Shown in pieces: positions 1 to 7,577 of a stretch of 64,000 bases of DNA. The position numbers and the translations under genes were made by a program. Every line of letters starts with the position of its first letter. Positions within the stretch are counted from its first letter, which is position 1. This DNA is from a virus: positions 1 to 64,000 of the IMG/VR virus record IMGVR_UViG_3300036770_005540. One strand, given 5' to 3'. The notes below the pieces were generated by a model. That model ran no database searches. It saw only the letters and a list, made by a program, of their open reading frames with translations, and was not told where the DNA came from.

Positions 1-255
1 CTGTGGGTTGCCCGCTATGTGTATTACTCGGATGCCGAGTTCAAGGATAAGCCAATACCCAAAGACCCCTCCTTGTGGGCAGATTATGCATTTGATTCTC
101 AAAAACTCCCACAACCCGTCAAGGGGTGGAAGACATGGGACGTTTGGCAGTTTGCAGCAAACCACAACCGTGCGGGCAGGAAGTTTGGCATGACATCTGC
201 ACACCTTGACTTGAACATATTGAAAATCGCATCCATGGAACGGCTAAAACTATGA
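1..255 (+). CDS. GH25-type lysozyme (endolysin), C-terminal part only
   Basis: The reading frame is open from the first base, so the gene starts before the window; 84 codons are visible. The visible start reads LWVARY and the tail has a WQFA...HLDLN pattern, both typical of the last strands of glycoside hydrolase family 25 muramidases, which cleave the MurNAc-GlcNAc bond of peptidoglycan. The catalytic Asp/Glu pair would lie upstream and is not visible. The stop codon overlaps the start of the holin-like gene (ATGA), which supports a lysis cassette. Confidence 0.7.
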   Translation: MWVARYVYYSDAEFKDKPIPKDPSLWADYAFDSQKLPQPVKGWKTWDVWQFAANHNRAGRKFGMTSAHLDLNILKIASMERLKL

Positions 256-524
256 AACAACGCCTAACCCCTGACGAAATTGACGCTCGACTCAAGTTTG
301 TTGTCGGTTGTGTTTTGGCTGCTGTTCTCACTATCACCACCGTTGGTGTCCTCTATGCTCTTGTATTCGTAACACAGCCCATAGGCGCGCAAGCAGAGAA
401 CGACAAAATGTTTTTTGGAGTTCTATCATCCGTGGCAACTTTTATTACTGGAACACTTGCTGGATTAATGATTTCAACTGGAAGAAATGGAAAAAATGAT
501 GATGAACAACAAGACTTGGGCTGA
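252..524 (+). CDS. Holin-like small membrane protein
   Basis: 90 residues with two hydrophobic stretches, about residues 16-43 and 54-75, separated by a short polar loop, and a charged C-terminal tail (KNDDEQQD). Small two-segment membrane proteins directly behind a lysozyme are usually holins that permeabilise the membrane to release endolysin. It starts with an ATGA overlap on the lysozyme gene. The function is inferred from topology and position only. Confidence 0.6.
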   Translation: MKQRLTPDEIDARLKFVVGCVLAAVLTITTVGVLYALVFVTQPIGAQAENDKMFFGVLSSVATFITGTLAGLMISTGRNGKNDDEQQDLG

Positions 525-888
525 ATATAAGGGCGAAATAAAGGGGGTTCGATTTGAATCCCACGAAATGCAGGAGATGGCTGACCCCACCTCCACCAAG
601 CCACCGTATTACCCCCCAGCAGAACAGGAATTCATTTCCGCAATGCAAGTTATTGCCAGGAGGTTCGGGAAATTAGCCGACAATGATGGCAACGGGATTT
701 GGGTTGGCTACGTTGACAAGAAGAACAACGACAACTACTCAAAGGGCATTTACTGTGAGCACTGCGCACACTACGAATCAGAAAAAGTATGCAAGATTAT
801 TGCGGCAAAGATAGAGCCGGGTGGCTACTGCAGACTGGCTGCAATCCCTTCGGAAAAAGTGACTATAAAAGGCAAAAAGAAGAACTAA
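487..888 (+). CDS. Hypothetical protein with four-cysteine cluster
   Basis: 133 residues. The C-terminal half has C-x2-C-x8-C-x12-C (YCEHCAHY, VCKI, GGYC), a spacing and ending similar to high-potential iron-sulfur (HiPIP-like) motifs seen in some phage proteins; it could equally bind zinc. The N-terminal half is unremarkable and the C-terminus is lysine-rich. The first ATG overlaps the holin-like gene by 38 bases; ATGs at 496, 499 and 502 are equally possible starts, with GGAAG sequence just upstream. I do not recognise a specific function. Confidence 0.6.
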   Translation: MEKMMMNNKTWAEYKGEIKGVRFESHEMQEMADPTSTKPPYYPPAEQEFISAMQVIARRFGKLADNDGNGIWVGYVDKKNNDNYSKGIYCEHCAHYESEKVCKIIAAKIEPGGYCRLAAIPSEKVTIKGKKKN

Positions 889-989
889 ATCTTAATCTGC
901 CCATAATCTCCGTCATAATTCTCAACTGCTCTCTTGACGGCAACATGCAGGGCCCCATACATGGTCAGTGCGATTAGTGCTAAAATCAT
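885..989 (-). CDS. Possible 34-residue membrane microprotein
   Basis: An ATG-initiated frame opposite to its neighbours, overlapping the upstream gene by four bases tail to tail. Residues 1-18 are hydrophobic (MILALIALTMYGALHVAV) followed by a charged tail, so it would be a single-pass membrane peptide. No clear ribosome-binding site is visible. It fills an otherwise empty 170-base gap. Confidence 0.35.
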   Translation of the reverse strand: MILALIALTMYGALHVAVKRAVENYDGDYGQIKI

Positions 990-1060
990 AGGGAAAGATT
1001 ATGGACAAAAACCCACCCACCATGGTGGAACTATGGGGTAGCATTTGTCACTAGGCACTT

Positions 1061-1198
1061 ATGAAAAAAATTAAAGACGACATAACGGTTATGGCAAAAT
1101 TCTTTGTATTTCTGCCTTTTATCGTTTTCTCAATGCTGAAAATGGCCATAAAGGTGCGCAAGGATATGAGCCACCCCAATCCGGAAATGTGGGAGTAA
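1061..1198 (+). CDS. 45-residue membrane protein
   Basis: Starts MKKIKDDI, followed by a hydrophobic stretch at about residues 10-25 (FFVFLPFIVFSML) and a polar tail. One predicted membrane segment; function unknown. Its last codons (ATG TGG GAG) contain the GGGAG ribosome-binding site of the downstream MazG-like gene, whose ATG lies two bases after this stop, so the two are probably translationally coupled. Confidence 0.55.
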   Translation: MKKIKDDITVMAKFFVFLPFIVFSMLKMAIKVRKDMSHPNPEMWE

Positions 1199-1200
1199 AC

Positions 1201-1530
1201 ATGGTCGGATTTAACGATTATCAAGCAGCAACAGAATCAACTGCCGTATACCCAAAGGACAAGGCTCTTGAGTATCTAGTTCTTGGATTGACGTCCGAGG
1301 CTGGCGAGGTGGCAGGAAAATTAAAGAAAATCATTAGAGATAATGAGTCTGTTGTCGGCATCCATGAGCAACAGGTGATTTGCAAAGAACTTGGTGATGT
1401 CCTTTGGTACATCGCCCAGATTGCTCTGGAACTTAACACAACCCTAGAAACAGTGGCGATGATGAACATCGAAAAATTATCTGACCGAAAGACGCGAGGC
1501 GTAATTGGTGGCAGCGGCGATAGTCGCTAA
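1201..1530 (+). CDS. MazG-like nucleotide pyrophosphohydrolase
   Basis: 109 residues of the all-alpha NTP-PPase superfamily. The family signature is present: EAGE at residues 33-36 and ELGDVLWY at 63-70, supplying the acidic residues that bind magnesium. These enzymes hydrolyse nucleoside or deoxynucleoside triphosphates to monophosphates; in phages they are thought to adjust nucleotide pools or lower ppGpp alarm levels. The start at 1,201 is chosen over GTG 1,189 because GGGAG sits five bases before the ATG. It fits with the nearby ribonucleotide reductase. Confidence 0.88.
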   Translation: MVGFNDYQAATESTAVYPKDKALEYLVLGLTSEAGEVAGKLKKIIRDNESVVGIHEQQVICKELGDVLWYIAQIALELNTTLETVAMMNIEKLSDRKTRGVIGGSGDSR

Positions 1531-1775
1531 CCAAGTATTTTTCTATATAGGTCTGAAAGGGCTTCGTTTGGCGTTTTGCCAAGTCCAATCTTTTCTTTAT
1601 TTTCAATAAACCAGTTATTGCATTCCGAGTCGTCGCCGTGTGCGTCAAATGGAACGGCATCACACTCAGCAACCGCAAACCAATTGGCGCCGAATTCGTA
1701 TGTCCCCTGATAGCGAGCCTCGAATATCGCAATTGGCCAAAGGGAGAGTTTTGAAGATTCCGAGTATTCTTCCAT
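1527..1775 (-). CDS. Hypothetical acidic protein, 82 residues
   Basis: Overlaps the MazG-like gene tail to tail by four bases. The sequence contains an aromatic-rich core (WFAVAECDAVPFDA) and no motif that I can assign. Coding is supported by the clean frame and tight packing, not by similarity. Confidence 0.55.
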   Translation of the reverse strand: MEEYSESSKLSLWPIAIFEARYQGTYEFGANWFAVAECDAVPFDAHGDDSECNNWFIENKEKIGLGKTPNEALSDLYRKILG

Positions 1776-1791
1776 CCAGACAGTCTAGCGC

Positions 1792-1863
1792 GCCCCCGCC
1801 AGGGCTCGAACCTGGAACCTACTGATTAGAAGTCAGTTGCGCTATCCATTGCGCCACGAGGGC
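1792..1863 (-). tRNA. tRNA-Arg (anticodon TCT)
   Basis: On the - strand a 72-nt cloverleaf can be drawn: acceptor GCCCTCG pairs with CGGGGGC (one U-G pair), D-arm around GGCGCAATGGATAGCGC, anticodon stem CTGA-C/G-TCAG with loop CTTCTAA, and T-arm with GGTTCGAGCC. Anticodon TCT reads AGA, a codon that is rare in high-GC actinobacteria and common in the AT-richer phage genes here. CCA is not encoded. Confidence 0.93.
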
Positions 1864-1874
1864 CTACCGAAATA

Positions 1875-3794
1875 TTACTTAATCGGGCAGGCGCCAGTCG
1901 CGCAGTCATCCATGGTCAGTTCGCCGTCAAAAGAACGCTGAACAAGCGGAATCGACATGTCAATCTTTGATACTGCCTTTTCGTATTCCTCTTTTGTTGT
2001 CTCCTCGTATGGGGGGAGCGGGAAATTGTGGTCGGTATGCAAAAGGAACGACACGGATTTCACCGAACTGTCGTAGTTTTTGGACAGCCATTCCTTGATT
2101 TCAGGTAGTTCCTCAAGTCGGTAGTAAACGGTAACCGACACGGCGTTGTCGGCCCAAATCGTCTGCATTTTCTTCACCCACTCCAACTGCTGAACGGCGG
2201 TCATCTCAGAAGCGAGGATTGCGTTGTCTGGAGACTTGCACGGGAAGTCAACCACGTAACGCGTGTGGTCTTCTCGGCCATCGATACCAATATCCCACTG
2301 CACTTTGTAGCCACGCTTGCGGCAAGCCTCAACAAGTGGGTCAGAAGACCCGAATCGAACACGGCGCGTGTAGTACTTAGCGTATGCGGGGTGGATTCCT
2401 GGCGTAACGCCTGGAAGAAGGCTCAGGGTCCCAGACGGTTGGACCGTGGTGAGACGCACCGACTTTGGAAGGCTCTTAGAAACGCTCCAAGAAGCGTCGA
2501 ACTTCTCCAAGTTCGTATAGGTGTCGTCAAGCCATGAAATCTGCTCCTCCGAACACTGGAGGATTCCCGTAATCGACTGACCCAATCGAGCATTCTTCCT
2601 AACGATGTTTGTCGTTTTTTCATATGGGTAAGACATTGTCGTAATGTGCTTCTGCACCTTGTAGAGCAACTGTGAGATATCCATCAACTGCTCTTTATCC
2701 TCGACATTTGGAAGGAAGATAGTTGCCAGGTTGCAGGACTCACCGTCAGCAAGGCCGATTTCTGCACATGGGTTGAATCCCTCGATTGAGTTATCTGTTT
2801 TTTGTTCGCCAAGTCGGCCGTACTTACGCGCCAACTTGCGATTTACGAGACCGTATGGCTCACCGGAGCCGTCATAGCCCTTCCACAACTCCGGCATGAT
2901 TTCTTCGTATGCATCTGCGTAAATGCTGTTATTGCTGTTTGCGCGCCATGCGGGAACAGAGCCAGATGACCAATTCTTGGCGCGAATGAAAAGAACGTCA
3001 TCCGGGTCGCCAATTGCAATTTGAGCAGAGCGGCGCGATGAGCCAGAAACAACGATGCGCCCGATGATATTGCAAATATCCAAAACATCAATTGAACGGA
3101 GTTTCTTGCCGACTCGATTTTCCATGACCTTGCAAATATCCGAAACACCATCAATGAGCGCGCCAGGTCCGCTTGCTGTTCCGCCAAATGTCTTAAGCGG
3201 CGCTCCATATTCGCGCACCAGAATTGTGGAGTAAGTGAACGACTTTCCAGTGTCAAAATAAGATTTCAAAACAGCATGAAGCAAGCGCTTCCATCCGTGT
3301 CGTGAGTCTGGGACGATAATGTCAGCGTCATTGCTGCGTTCGTGAGTGATTGATACACCAGCCTTGACTTTTGGAAGTTCGTGTATTTTGGAGCGCTCAA
3401 CGGAGAAGCCAACACCGCCACCCAACATGAGGTACTCGAACAGCATCTCAAAATCTTCGATTGATTCAATGTTGGTGAAGTAACAGTTATTGAGCGACGT
3501 GGCATTGAACTTCTTTACAAGAGGTGTTCCCATTTGCCAAAGTGAGCGACCCGAAAAAGAACAGCGAAGATTAAAGCAGTGGTCAAATAGACGTTCGGCC
3601 TCGGCATCTGTCAATGGCACGCCAGACTCAATGGCGCCATTAATAACTCGCTGAAGAGTTTCGGTCCATGTCTCGTTGTCGCCGTTGTCCTTCTTGCGAC
3701 TATATGTACGCAAGAAAACTATTTCCCCAAGACCACCAAAACCCCAAGGGGGTGTTTTTTGAGAATATGAGTCCACAAATGATTGTTCAAGCAT
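1875..3794 (-). CDS. nrdJ: Adenosylcobalamin-dependent ribonucleoside-triphosphate reductase (class II)
   Basis: 639 residues from the chosen start. Reduces ribonucleoside triphosphates to deoxynucleotides using a B12-generated thiyl radical, supplying precursors for phage DNA synthesis. Visible signatures: a first redox cysteine in NNCYF (C104), the RSLWQMGT segment, the catalytic NPCAEI loop (thiyl cysteine C343) followed by ESCNLA, and a C-terminal CATGAC pair (C631, C636) that passes reducing equivalents in. Length matches the monomeric RTPR type. The start is placed at ATG 3,794, preceded by CGGGGAAA, not at the in-frame ATG 14 codons upstream. Confidence 0.95.
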   Translation of the reverse strand: MLEQSFVDSYSQKTPPWGFGGLGEIVFLRTYSRKKDNGDNETWTETLQRVINGAIESGVPLTDAEAERLFDHCFNLRCSFSGRSLWQMGTPLVKKFNATSLNNCYFTNIESIEDFEMLFEYLMLGGGVGFSVERSKIHELPKVKAGVSITHERSNDADIIVPDSRHGWKRLLHAVLKSYFDTGKSFTYSTILVREYGAPLKTFGGTASGPGALIDGVSDICKVMENRVGKKLRSIDVLDICNIIGRIVVSGSSRRSAQIAIGDPDDVLFIRAKNWSSGSVPAWRANSNNSIYADAYEEIMPELWKGYDGSGEPYGLVNRKLARKYGRLGEQKTDNSIEGFNPCAEIGLADGESCNLATIFLPNVEDKEQLMDISQLLYKVQKHITTMSYPYEKTTNIVRKNARLGQSITGILQCSEEQISWLDDTYTNLEKFDASWSVSKSLPKSVRLTTVQPSGTLSLLPGVTPGIHPAYAKYYTRRVRFGSSDPLVEACRKRGYKVQWDIGIDGREDHTRYVVDFPCKSPDNAILASEMTAVQQLEWVKKMQTIWADNAVSVTVYYRLEELPEIKEWLSKNYDSSVKSVSFLLHTDHNFPLPPYEETTKEEYEKAVSKIDMSIPLVQRSFDGELTMDDCATGACPIK

Positions 3795-3857
3795 GATTTT
3801 CCCCGTGATATTGTTTTGAGTTGCCCAGAGTACCACAGGGCCAAATACAGAAAGAGT

Positions 3858-4178
3858 CTAAATTAGACCTAAATTTTTTGCTTGCGTGACGGATATGACT
3901 TTTCCTGCCACCGCCACCAAAACTCTGGTTTTTGTTGTTGGGGTTAATTGTCTTTCGACGTAAACATCTTCTTTGACAACAAATTGTTGAGCATCTGGGT
4001 TGGGTTCTTCGACCCCAAAGCCTATGATGTGGTCTGGTTCTGCTGTGCTTTCCCCAACGCAATCTCCAGTTGGGTGCCCGCAGACTGGGCAAGGCTGCCT
4101 ATCGGCAGGGCTTATTTTGATATTGTCACCAATTGAGTATGGTCTCAAAAAATTATTTTTATAAAAAACCATGAACAA
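3858..4178 (-). CDS. Hypothetical protein with CPVCGHPTGDC motif
   Basis: 106 residues. The N-terminal third contains CPVCGHPTGDC, a compact possible zinc site, then a linker and a VEEP...KTRVLVAVAGK segment. Small proteins with this motif are common next to actinobacteriophage replication genes but have no known function. Transcribed toward the RNR gene, 63 bases away. Confidence 0.65.
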   Translation of the reverse strand: MFMVFYKNNFLRPYSIGDNIKISPADRQPCPVCGHPTGDCVGESTAEPDHIIGFGVEEPNPDAQQFVVKEDVYVERQLTPTTKTRVLVAVAGKVISVTQAKNLGLI

Positions 4179-4190
4179 TTATAACCCTCC

Positions 4191-4263
4191 GGGCCAGTAA
4201 CTCAGTGGTTAGAGTAGCACTCTTATAAAGTGCAAGTCGCGGGTTCAATTCCCGTCTGGCCCA
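4191..4263 (+). tRNA. tRNA-Ile (anticodon TAT)
   Basis: 73 nt including discriminator A. Acceptor GGGCCAG pairs perfectly with CTGGCCC; D-arm CTCAGTGGTTAGAG; anticodon stem GCACT/AGTGC with loop CTTATAA; T-arm CGGGTTCAATTCCCG. Anticodon TAT reads ATA, normally read by a lysidine-modified CAT tRNA in bacteria, so this is a direct supplement for the phage's ATA codons. No CCA is encoded. Confidence 0.93.
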
Positions 4264-4890
4264 CTAAAATTCTTGTATCAAAAACCCACTTCCTGTTATG
4301 TCGTATGCTATTTCTGGTGTTAGTTGGGTATCTGCAATATCTTTATCTATTTGCCTTCTAAAAGCACTGTGAAGCATGGATGGATATGCATATCTTTGCA
4401 CAGTATGTATGGCGTTCTGGGAAAACTCCATTAAGTGCCCCCAGTCGACCCTTCTCCCCAATCCATATTTGTATGGCATGGAAAAAAGATATATATCCGG
4501 TACACCAACCAATTCGTTTTCCTCACAATGTATAACGGTTAGGCACTCTTTGACTTTGGTCTCGGGTTCCAGAAAAGCCAAGGACAGTTCCCTGTTTTGC
4601 GGTTCGTCCGCAACATACCCCTCGGCAATAAAAGTCAAAGACGTTACACCCAATTGAAATCTTAGAATTTTCATTAACTCATAACACCTGGCAAACCTTT
4701 TTTGATGGGGCTCTTTCATAAACTTTGATTCAAGTTGGGCACACAAAAATGGCCTATTATCACGCCACGCAAAAAAGTTAAAGGACAGGTCCTCCCCAAC
4801 ACCTTCGGATTTAACAATTAGATTTTTTGCAAGTTGCGACGCAGTAAGTGTCAATGCAATCTTTGAAAAAGGGTCAAGATATTTGTCCAC
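4264..4890 (-). CDS. Hypothetical protein, 208 residues
   Basis: Ends directly beside tRNA-Ile on the opposite strand. No motif recognised: a mixed alpha/beta composition with several aromatic clusters (FNFFAWRDNRPFLCAQL) and no signal peptide or membrane segment. Confidence 0.65.
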   Translation of the reverse strand: MDKYLDPFSKIALTLTASQLAKNLIVKSEGVGEDLSFNFFAWRDNRPFLCAQLESKFMKEPHQKRFARCYELMKILRFQLGVTSLTFIAEGYVADEPQNRELSLAFLEPETKVKECLTVIHCEENELVGVPDIYLFSMPYKYGLGRRVDWGHLMEFSQNAIHTVQRYAYPSMLHSAFRRQIDKDIADTQLTPEIAYDITGSGFLIQEF

Positions 4891-4951
4891 GCGCTACGAC
4901 ATTAGCAATAGTTGCAATGACGATGGGGGATAATGGATTAAGGTTCAATTT

Positions 4952-5194
4952 ATGAGCAAAAAGAAAACATCCAGCAAGAAGCCTTCGACTGCAAAGAAGA
5001 AGCCTTCGACCGCAAAGAAGAAGCCTGCCAATAAGGTCCCACAAAAAATTGAAGTTGATGTGCCGACCGTCGATGAAGTGAAGGACCTTGTTTCCGACAC
5101 ACTCAACGCCGTGAAGGACAACAACTGGCAAATCACGCCAGCCGTCAAAAAGGGATTTTTGGCAAGAGTTAAGTCTTGGTTTAAGGTAAGTTGA
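4952..5194 (+). CDS. Lysine/proline-rich histone H1-like small protein
   Basis: 80 residues. Residues 1-29 are a basic tail built from direct repeats of KKPSTA, encoded by a duplicated 21-base unit, resembling histone H1/HU C-terminal tails that neutralise DNA charge. The rest is helical and acidic/amphipathic, ending with basic RVKSWFK. A DNA-compacting or nucleoid-associated role is inferred. TAAGGT lies seven bases before the ATG, so the mRNA may be leaderless. Confidence 0.65.
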   Translation: MSKKKTSSKKPSTAKKKPSTAKKKPANKVPQKIEVDVPTVDEVKDLVSDTLNAVKDNNWQITPAVKKGFLARVKSWFKVS

Positions 5195-5349
5195 AGAAAA
5201 AGAGCAAAAACCCTTCAGGTTTGCTCGCCTCAAACCTGGTTGGTGAAAAACTTGCTCGTCGCATGCAGTATGACGACGCTCAAGAACTCATCAAATCAGT
5301 TACGTTGAGGAACGGCGCGTTCCGAAAAGTCGCCAAGAAGCGTTCTTAA
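5191..5349 (+). CDS. Basic 52-residue protein (TTG start)
   Basis: TTG at 5,191 overlaps the preceding stop (TTGA), with AAGGT just upstream. The product starts MKKKSKNPSGLL and ends RKVAKKRS, with many Lys/Arg and a QELIKSVTLRNGAFRKVA helix. Likely co-expressed with the histone-like gene; nucleic-acid binding is inferred from charge only. Confidence 0.5.
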   Translation: MKKKSKNPSGLLASNLVGEKLARRMQYDDAQELIKSVTLRNGAFRKVAKKRS

Positions 5350-6188
5350 TCGACAACTTCTGGGAAGTTCTCCCATGCACCGCCAAAAGGCTTTATGACG
5401 AGCGTCTTTTCGCGCGTCATCCACTTATTGAATGCGCTGATATAGACGGCAATATTTGTCTTGCTGGCCTGTCGTGACCATTGGCCACGCTGGCGAGACA
5501 GCCAATTGCGCAAGGCTAGGGGTGATTCTCCCGGCTTCAGCCCTGCTCCATCAATGACCAGATTGATAAATGTGTCAACCTTTTCTCGCCCGTGCTTCTG
5601 AGCAGCAAGAATTGCAAACACGCCCCATGCGTGGCGAATGCCACCAACGGCACCATCAGCACGTCGGCTAAGCGAAAGCGCCCAATCCAGCATCTCGTCG
5701 TTTTTGTTGACGTATTCGACAATGTCGTGTCGCTGAACCAAGGACATTGAATTTGAATCCATCGGATTGAGGCCTGCCTCCATGCAAATCATGGTGCGAG
5801 CCATTGGGGTGATGTGTGTTGCGTTGGCTGGCATTCCCGCAGCAGCAAGAGCATCATTCACCGAGCGACCCAGACCCGAGTCAATTGACGTGTATGCGGA
5901 ATCATCAACACCACGCAAGACAAGGCACTGACATGGCTGATTTGACTCAACAATTGCAGTGAGGCGATGCTGACCATTCAGCAATTTGCCACTCTTGGAG
6001 ATGGTGATTGCGTCGTTCTGGATTTCCCACAAACCACGCTTCATTGCGTCCGTGTATTGGGCGACACGGTGTTTGCGCAATTTGCGGTTATCGGTGTTGC
6101 CCTCAAGCAACTTTTTGGCAGAAGAGGGAGTGATTACCTCAATTGCAACGGTTATGTCGGATGGGATTGTGTAGTTTTTGTTTGTCAT
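5346..6188 (-). CDS. ParB/Srx-fold DNA-binding-like protein
   Basis: 280 residues. Residues about 14-90 carry the ParB-N/sulfiredoxin-like pattern: ITPSSAKKLL, then LRKHRVAQYTDAM, and LLNGQHRLTAI at about 68-78, the conserved GxHRL-type box. The C-terminal part is helical. Phage proteins of this type are annotated as ParB-like nucleases or modification-associated proteins; no partition partner (ParA) is present, so a plasmid-partition role is unlikely. A TTGGAA-N17-TAGGGT promoter lies ten bases upstream. Confidence 0.75.
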   Translation of the reverse strand: MTNKNYTIPSDITVAIEVITPSSAKKLLEGNTDNRKLRKHRVAQYTDAMKRGLWEIQNDAITISKSGKLLNGQHRLTAIVESNQPCQCLVLRGVDDSAYTSIDSGLGRSVNDALAAAGMPANATHITPMARTMICMEAGLNPMDSNSMSLVQRHDIVEYVNKNDEMLDWALSLSRRADGAVGGIRHAWGVFAILAAQKHGREKVDTFINLVIDGAGLKPGESPLALRNWLSRQRGQWSRQASKTNIAVYISAFNKWMTREKTLVIKPFGGAWENFPEVVD

Positions 6189-6198
6189 AGTAAGTTGT

Positions 6199-6227
6199 AC
6201 CCTATCGGTGTTACGGACCTATTCCAA
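6199..6227 (-). promoter_or_regulatory. Promoter of ParB-like gene
   Basis: On the - strand TTGGAA, a 17-bp spacer and TAGGGT, ending ten bases before the ATG at 6,188. The transcript would begin within about four bases of the start codon, so it is nearly leaderless. Confidence 0.55.
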
Positions 6228-6241
6228 CCTGTTGGGAGGAA

Positions 6242-6457
6242 TTATTTCGCGCTCTCTGTGACTCCGGTCATTGACGCCAACTCCTGCTCTATTAGTGCCT
6301 CGAACTCATCACGGTGGTTGTGCTGGAGAACCAGGGAAGCCCGTCTGCGCGCCTCGGCCCTAATTCGGTATTTTTCATGATTGGGCTTGGTTTCTCCTTT
6401 TGCCTTACGTCCACGAGAGATGACTCCGTCTCGCTTTAATTGCTCAAAATTACTCAT
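6242..6457 (-). CDS. Basic helical small protein
   Basis: 71 residues, Arg/Lys rich with alanine/arginine helix (IRAEARRRASLVL) and a GVISRGRKAKGE segment. AAAGGA lies ten bases before the ATG. Such proteins often bind nucleic acid, but no specific family is recognised. Confidence 0.6.
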   Translation of the reverse strand: MSNFEQLKRDGVISRGRKAKGETKPNHEKYRIRAEARRRASLVLQHNHRDEFEALIEQELASMTGVTESAK

Positions 6458-6515
6458 TAGTTGTTAATCCTTTATTAGTAGGTGATTTAAACCTACAGGT
6501 AACGCAGAATAAAAA

Positions 6516-6550
6516 CAACCCCATAATTACCTATTTATGGGATTGGGTTG
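6516..6550. terminator. Hairpin between divergent genes
   Basis: CAACCCCATAA pairs with TTATGGG...GGGTTG around an eight-base loop. No long T-tract follows on either side, so it is a possible weak terminator or regulatory hairpin. Confidence 0.35.
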
Positions 6551-6585
6551 CAAAAGCCCTTTTATGCCTGTTGAATGTAGGCACT

Positions 6586-6810
6586 ATGGCAAGACAACAC
6601 GGCTCAAAGCAAATAAGAAGATTTCTTTCCGAAATCCAAAAACTTGGTTTCAGGGTAGAAAACATGAACAATAAGTACAAAATCACACCGCCAAGGCATC
6701 TTGGAACACGTGTGTACTTCACGCATGGAACACCAAAGGCAATCAAACCTTTATGCGCTGATTTTAGGAAAATTTACGGAGTTGAACTTGACTGGCAAGA
6801 CTTTGTTTAA
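6586..6810 (+). CDS. HicA-like small RNA-binding-fold protein
   Basis: 74 residues from ATG 6,586 (an upstream ATG at 6,571 is possible). KQIRRFLSEIQKLGFRV, followed by a KYKITPP strand and GTRVYFTHGTP, follows the alpha-beta-beta-beta-alpha order of HicA toxins, which are double-stranded-RBD-like mRNA interferases. The usual catalytic histidine in a GSH motif is replaced by NNK, and no HicB antitoxin gene is adjacent, so it may be a non-toxic RNA-binding relative. Confidence 0.55.
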   Translation: MARQHGSKQIRRFLSEIQKLGFRVENMNNKYKITPPRHLGTRVYFTHGTPKAIKPLCADFRKIYGVELDWQDFV

Positions 6811-7103
6811 GTGTTTCTCCTGAGCGGTTTAATTCCCATTTTTTCTGCCGCGCGTTCAAGTCTTTCCGGCAAATCAGAAGATGTTCTGAACTTCGGAAAA
6901 ACTTTCGGATACCCAAATCTCGTGTCCATTACAGAAACCCGACCATCGACAGATGTTTTCCAATCTGGAATATTTTTATTCAACCACGCCTCTCCGTTGC
7001 CATTTTTCACGTTTGCCTTGCGAAGTCGCTGATTGAGAACATTTGCATGCTCAGTTAATTTAAGCATCGACTCAATTGACTCTGGCTCGAATGTGGATGA
7101 CAT
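6807..7103 (-). CDS. Hypothetical protein, 98 residues
   Basis: Overlaps the HicA-like gene tail to tail by four bases and is coupled to the upstream gene by TAATG. Contains a helical N-terminus (ESMLKLTEHANVLNQRL) and a basic C-terminus (GIKPLRRNT). No family recognised. Confidence 0.6.
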   Translation of the reverse strand: MSSTFEPESIESMLKLTEHANVLNQRLRKANVKNGNGEAWLNKNIPDWKTSVDGRVSVMDTRFGYPKVFPKFRTSSDLPERLERAAEKMGIKPLRRNT

Positions 7104-7528
7104 TACTTTTTACCGTTGGCCATGATTTCATCAACGATGATTGTGGAATACTTTTTTCTTAGACGCCATATTTTGCTATTCATCTCCATAATGGCCTCCG
7201 TCTGGCGAGCCTTACTGCAAATTTGCGGGTCATACACACCATACTTCTTGAACAACACATCATCAAAATCAGAATTCTCAATGAGGATGTCGGAAATCCA
7301 TTGACCTTTATTATCTATTTGAATCATCAGATTGCAAAGCCCCTCATAACCAAAATCATCAAATACCTTATGAACCACTAATTCACAAAAGTTATCGCGG
7401 AACATTCTCTCTGCGTGACGACCATCTTTCATGAACTCAGATAAAAAGTCCATTATTTGTTCTTTGTCGTACCTATCGGCATCCGGGTCTTGTGCATCGC
7501 CTTCGATGTTTTCATTTTCATCTGACAT
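7103..7528 (-). CDS. Hypothetical acidic protein, 141 residues
   Basis: Start set at ATG 7,528 (MSDENENIEG); an upstream GTG would add three residues. Acidic N-terminus followed by helices (YDKEQIMDFLSEFMKDG) and a basic C-terminal helix (KIWRLRKKYSTIIV). No motif recognised. First gene of a two-gene operon with the next downstream gene. Confidence 0.6.
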   Translation of the reverse strand: MSDENENIEGDAQDPDADRYDKEQIMDFLSEFMKDGRHAERMFRDNFCELVVHKVFDDFGYEGLCNLMIQIDNKGQWISDILIENSDFDDVLFKKYGVYDPQICSKARQTEAIMEMNSKIWRLRKKYSTIIVDEIMANGKK

Positions 7529-7577
7529 ATGAACCACCGCCTAAGAGTGACTTAAAACATTATCTCACTAAGCGACG

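Noticed and set aside
5346-6188. Plasmid-type partition system
   Set aside because: Only a ParB-like protein is present; no ParA and no parS-like inverted repeats nearby.
6586-6810. HicAB toxin-antitoxin pair
   Set aside because: No HicB gene on either side, and the usual catalytic histidine region is altered.
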